A stretch of 64,000 nt of DNA from Marinococcus halotolerans DSM 16375 (lineage in GTDB: Bacteria; Bacillota; Bacilli; Bacillales; Marinococcaceae). This document shows positions 61,921 to 64,000 of this stretch, one piece after another; within the stretch, counting starts at the first letter, position 1, and each line of letters begins with the position of its first letter. The notes under the pieces are model-generated. The model saw only the letters and a program-made list of their open reading frames with translations, had not been told where the DNA came from and did not search any database. The DNA lies in contig NZ_ATVM01000013.1 in the NCBI RefSeq assembly GCF_000420725.1, positions 1-64,000 on the forward strand, given 5' to 3'. Position numbers and translations under genes: made by a program.

Positions 61921-62685
61921 TTAAACAATGAATCGTTTTGCCTCCACTACAGACTCTTTCCAGTAATCCGAAAAATCGGTATACCCGACACCATCAGATT
62001 CTGTGGCATGAAACAGCGTTTCGTCAGAAATATACATGCTCACATGATTAATTCTGCCGTCTCCAGTCGTATCGAAAAAAATCAGGTCTCCCCGTTTCCA
62101 GTCTTCTTCAGCAACGTCCCGGCCTTCCTGCGCCTGGTCCTCCGACACCCTGGGAAGATCAACATTTTCTTCAGCGTACATGCGCTGGGTAAAGGAGGAG
62201 CAATCGAAATATTCGGTCGTAGTTTCAGATGCTCCCCATTTGTATGGAACGCCTGTAAACTCTTCGCCTTTTTCAATCACTCTGGCGATTCTTTCCTGGG
62301 CCGGGCTCCACAGCTGGGCTGTATAGCGGTTTTCGGTCTCTTCTTCTTCGAATGCCAGTTCTTCGGCGGCTTCTTTTGCAGGAACATAAGCCGCTCCCCT
62401 CCAATTGAACCACGCCGGACTCTGTTCAAGCTCTCCCTCCCACGAATTGCCATTCACCGATAAACGCACGGCCTCACCTTCTTGTTCTAATTCCGCACCG
62501 TATAACGAGGCCGCCGTTTCTGGACGAAGATAGAGCTCTTCCTCCGCCTTGCCGCCCTCGATATACCAGGCTTTGTCATTGCCATCGACATTTGTGATTA
62601 AAACGTGCCGGTCTGCCCAGTAGCCCGCACCGCCTGCCATAACCATTGCCGCAGCAACACTTACCCACATCCAGTTTCTCTTCAT
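61921..62685 (-). CDS. NlpC/P60 peptidoglycan hydrolase, exported
   Basis: A 254-residue protein. An uncleaved or signal-type N-terminal segment (about 5-23) is followed by an acidic region with a copper-amine-oxidase-like repeat character (about 30-115). The C-terminal NlpC/P60 domain (about 130-254) has catalytic Cys in YFDCSSFTQRMY near 160 and His in GRINHVSMYI near 212 with a third polar residue in LFHATESDGV. It splits peptide bonds in peptidoglycan stems. GGAAGGAGG precedes the ATG at 62685. Probably wall-associated. Confidence 0.85.
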   Translation of the reverse strand: MKRNWMWVSVAAAMVMAGGAGYWADRHVLITNVDGNDKAWYIEGGKAEEELYLRPETAASLYGAELEQEGEAVRLSVNGNSWEGELEQSPAWFNWRGAAYVPAKEAAEELAFEEEETENRYTAQLWSPAQERIARVIEKGEEFTGVPYKWGASETTTEYFDCSSFTQRMYAEENVDLPRVSEDQAQEGRDVAEEDWKRGDLIFFDTTGDGRINHVSMYISDETLFHATESDGVGYTDFSDYWKESVVEAKRFIV

Positions 62686-62771
62686 ATTTTACCTCCTTCC
62701 CGTGTAATTGTTCCTATTTTCTTGCTTTAACATGATAAAATGAATGTATTAACAGAGGGGGAGTGGTCACG

Positions 62772-63311
62772 ATGAAGCCAGTAATTCTGTTTATCGCCGC
62801 CAGTCTTGACGGTTATATCGCTGATGCAGAAGGGAGTATTGACTGGCTGCTGAAAGCCGAAGGCGAAGATGACAATGGCTACGATGAAATGTACCAGCGG
62901 ATGGATACGGTCGTAATGGGGAGAAAAACCTATGAACACGTGCTCGTCTTAACGGATTCCTTTCCGTACAGCGATAAAGACTGCTATGTATTTTCCACCA
63001 GCCGCATGGGAAACGATGGCCACGTCTCCTTTGTACAGGGTAACGTGGCAGAATGGCTTCAAAACAAACAGCAGGAGTCCGGGAGTGGCATCTGGGTCAT
63101 TGGAGGAGCAGACATTATAGATTCTCTCCTTGAAGCAGAACTGATCGATGAATATATTATTACCTTTACGCCCGACCTTTTAGGAAGCGGCATTCCATTG
63201 TTTAAGCAACGGACCGGCCAGCCGAAACGGCTGCACCTGCACGAAGTGAAGCGTTGGGGAGAATTGGCACAGCTTCACTATAAACGGGCTGAATATTTAA
63301 CCAGTCAGTAG
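62772..63311 (+). CDS. Dihydrofolate-reductase-like / RibD C-terminal domain protein
   Basis: A 179-residue protein starting MKPVILFIAASLDGYIADAE. The motifs VVMGRKTYEHVL near residue 48 and IWVIGGADIIDSLLEAELID near 108, and the end FTPDLLGSGIPLF, belong to the RibD_C/DHFR-like family that binds NADPH. Length fits free-standing family members such as YyaP. The ATG at 62772 follows GGGGAG by eight bases; a GTG nine bases upstream is possible. Substrate not known. Divergent from the NlpC/P60 gene. Confidence 0.87.
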   Translation: MKPVILFIAASLDGYIADAEGSIDWLLKAEGEDDNGYDEMYQRMDTVVMGRKTYEHVLVLTDSFPYSDKDCYVFSTSRMGNDGHVSFVQGNVAEWLQNKQQESGSGIWVIGGADIIDSLLEAELIDEYIITFTPDLLGSGIPLFKQRTGQPKRLHLHEVKRWGELAQLHYKRAEYLTSQ

Positions 63312-63448
63312 TTTAGACCCACAAGCCTGTGTAGGTAAAAGCATCATTTTTTCTGAAAAGTGTGTACTTTCCCTACTCTTTAGGTAATAATAAACATATA
63401 GAGTAACATTCGTCCAATTTGTTGCTCTTATCCCATATTTCATTTTGT

Positions 63449-63478
63449 TCCTGCTAGCTTGGCAGGAGCCTTTTTTAT
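63449..63478. terminator. Hairpin terminator between RibD-like and AadK-type genes
   Basis: TCCTGC and GCAGGA close a short loop, followed on the plus strand by GCCTTTTTT. It can end the RibD-like transcript and possibly the convergent one. Confidence 0.6.
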
Positions 63479-64000
63479 TTACGGCACGCGTGCGACCTTT
63501 TTAATATACTGCTGCACCCGTGCTGCCTCCTCTCCTTTCAACGCAAACCCGCATTGATTCGCAACAAAAGCAGATTCCCGGGCAAACATAGTCATCGCTG
63601 TCTGCAGCGATGCCCAGATACTTTCGTAAGAACCCGCTGCAAAAGTAGATTCCAGTTCTTTCCCGGTCTTGTCCCCCAGGTGCTTTTCCAGATGTTTCGC
63701 TTCCTGTCCGAAATTTATTGATGTCTTTTTTTCGAGTACCACCTTCCATTGGAGCATTTGCACCAGCATATGGCGGATAATATGAAGATGAGCCTGGGCA
63801 TAGATCATTTCCTTGCGCCTCCAGCCTTTTGCCACGTACACAGCCACCCACCAAAACTCATTACAGCATTGCTGAAAGAAAGACTCTCCCGGCATATTTG
63901 TTTTGTAGCCCATATCTGTGGGAGCAGGAAAATCAGAAGCCGGGTTATCTTTATCCAGCAGACAGCGGGTCAAACCGTCCTGCTTCCAATGCTCATATCT
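63479..64000 (-). CDS. Aminoglycoside 6-adenylyltransferase (AadK-type), C-terminal part
   Basis: A frame open from the window's right edge (173 residues seen) down to 63479. The motif CCNEFWWVAVYVAKGWRRKE near the middle and LHIIRHMLVQMLQWKV are the conserved part of AadK, the streptomycin 6-adenylyltransferase of B. subtilis. The start codon lies beyond 64000, so only the C-terminal domain is visible. The TTG at 63973 is not the true start: the frame continues upstream as RYEHWKQDG. It may confer intrinsic streptomycin resistance. Confidence 0.8.
   Translation of the reverse strand, partial: RYEHWKQDGLTRCLLDKDNPASDFPAPTDMGYKTNMPGESFFQQCCNEFWWVAVYVAKGWRRKEMIYAQAHLHIIRHMLVQMLQWKVVLEKKTSINFGQEAKHLEKHLGDKTGKELESTFAAGSYESIWASLQTAMTMFARESAFVANQCGFALKGEEAARVQQYIKKVARVP

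Noticed and set aside
1-64000. CRISPR array, rRNA, tRNA or prophage
   Set aside because: No regularly spaced repeats, no conserved rRNA or tRNA cloverleaf sequence and no phage structural genes were found on reading.

Overview
The window looks like chromosomal DNA of a halophilic or alkaliphilic, moderately low-GC Bacillaceae-type Firmicute. The evidence is strong AAGGAGG-type ribosome sites, many U-tailed terminators, a metK S-box riboswitch divergent from pckA, a PRD-type PTS activator, cre-like boxes, and Firmicute families such as YhfW, YndM and YtkD. Salt adaptation is prominent: ectoine hydroxylase, a canonical betaine-type BCCT carrier, a second strongly diverged BCCT carrier, a Na+/proline symporter with proline dehydrogenase, four universal stress protein genes and very acidic proteins. 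The genus cannot be fixed from the sequence alone.

Layout. 1-332: end of an IS3-type element. 0.4-5.7 kb: YeiH-type exporter, DMT exporter, two small proteins, brnQ behind a possible attenuator, and a formate/nitrite channel. 5.8-10.8 kb: Fe-alcohol dehydrogenase, a hyperacidic protein with two internal repeats, an esterase with a cre-like box, a PhnB-like protein. 11-14 kb: the atypical BCCT carrier followed by a frameshifted amidase carrying an extra Cys4 zinc-ribbon-like segment. 14-16 kb: divergent tandem-Usp genes. 16-23 kb: a galactitol-type polyol PTS operon (regulator, IIA, IIB, IIC, two Zn-dehydrogenases, a 55-residue protein). 23.5-25.3 kb: sugar MFS carrier and rhamnose mutarotase. 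25.7-31 kb: CorC-type protein, sulfotransferase, fmdA-fmdB, class I aldolase. 31.5-36.5 kb: chemotaxis receptor, FAD/Rieske oxidoreductase, CtaG-DUF2243-YndM cluster. 36.8-40.8 kb: TIM-barrel epimerase, SleB-type hydrolase, unknown membrane protein, MBL hydrolase. 40.8-47.4 kb: osmotic and stress block (betaine carrier, Usp, ectD, DUF2254, Usp, DCC protein). 47.4-51.4 kb: aldo/keto reductase, UbiD-family decarboxylase, DMT exporter. 51.5-55.8 kb: sigma-54 proline-catabolism module. 55.9-64 kb: metK with riboswitch, pckA, NUDIX, YwpF-like, PatB-like lyase, NlpC/P60, RibD-like reductase, and the C-terminal part of an AadK-type adenylyltransferase running off the edge.

The clearest regulatory story is the proline module. 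A RocR-like activator lies between two near-consensus -24/-12 promoters, one for proline dehydrogenase and one for a 35-residue membrane peptide plus putP, each with a nearby inverted repeat rich in TTTTGC/GCAAAA. Other points for a second look are a metallo-hydrolase whose Shine-Dalgarno is separated from its ATG by a perfect hairpin, three near-identical terminator-like hairpins in long leaders (YndM, EctD, Usp), the repeated acidic protein, and the BCCT-amidase pair. No rRNA, tRNA or CRISPR array was seen.
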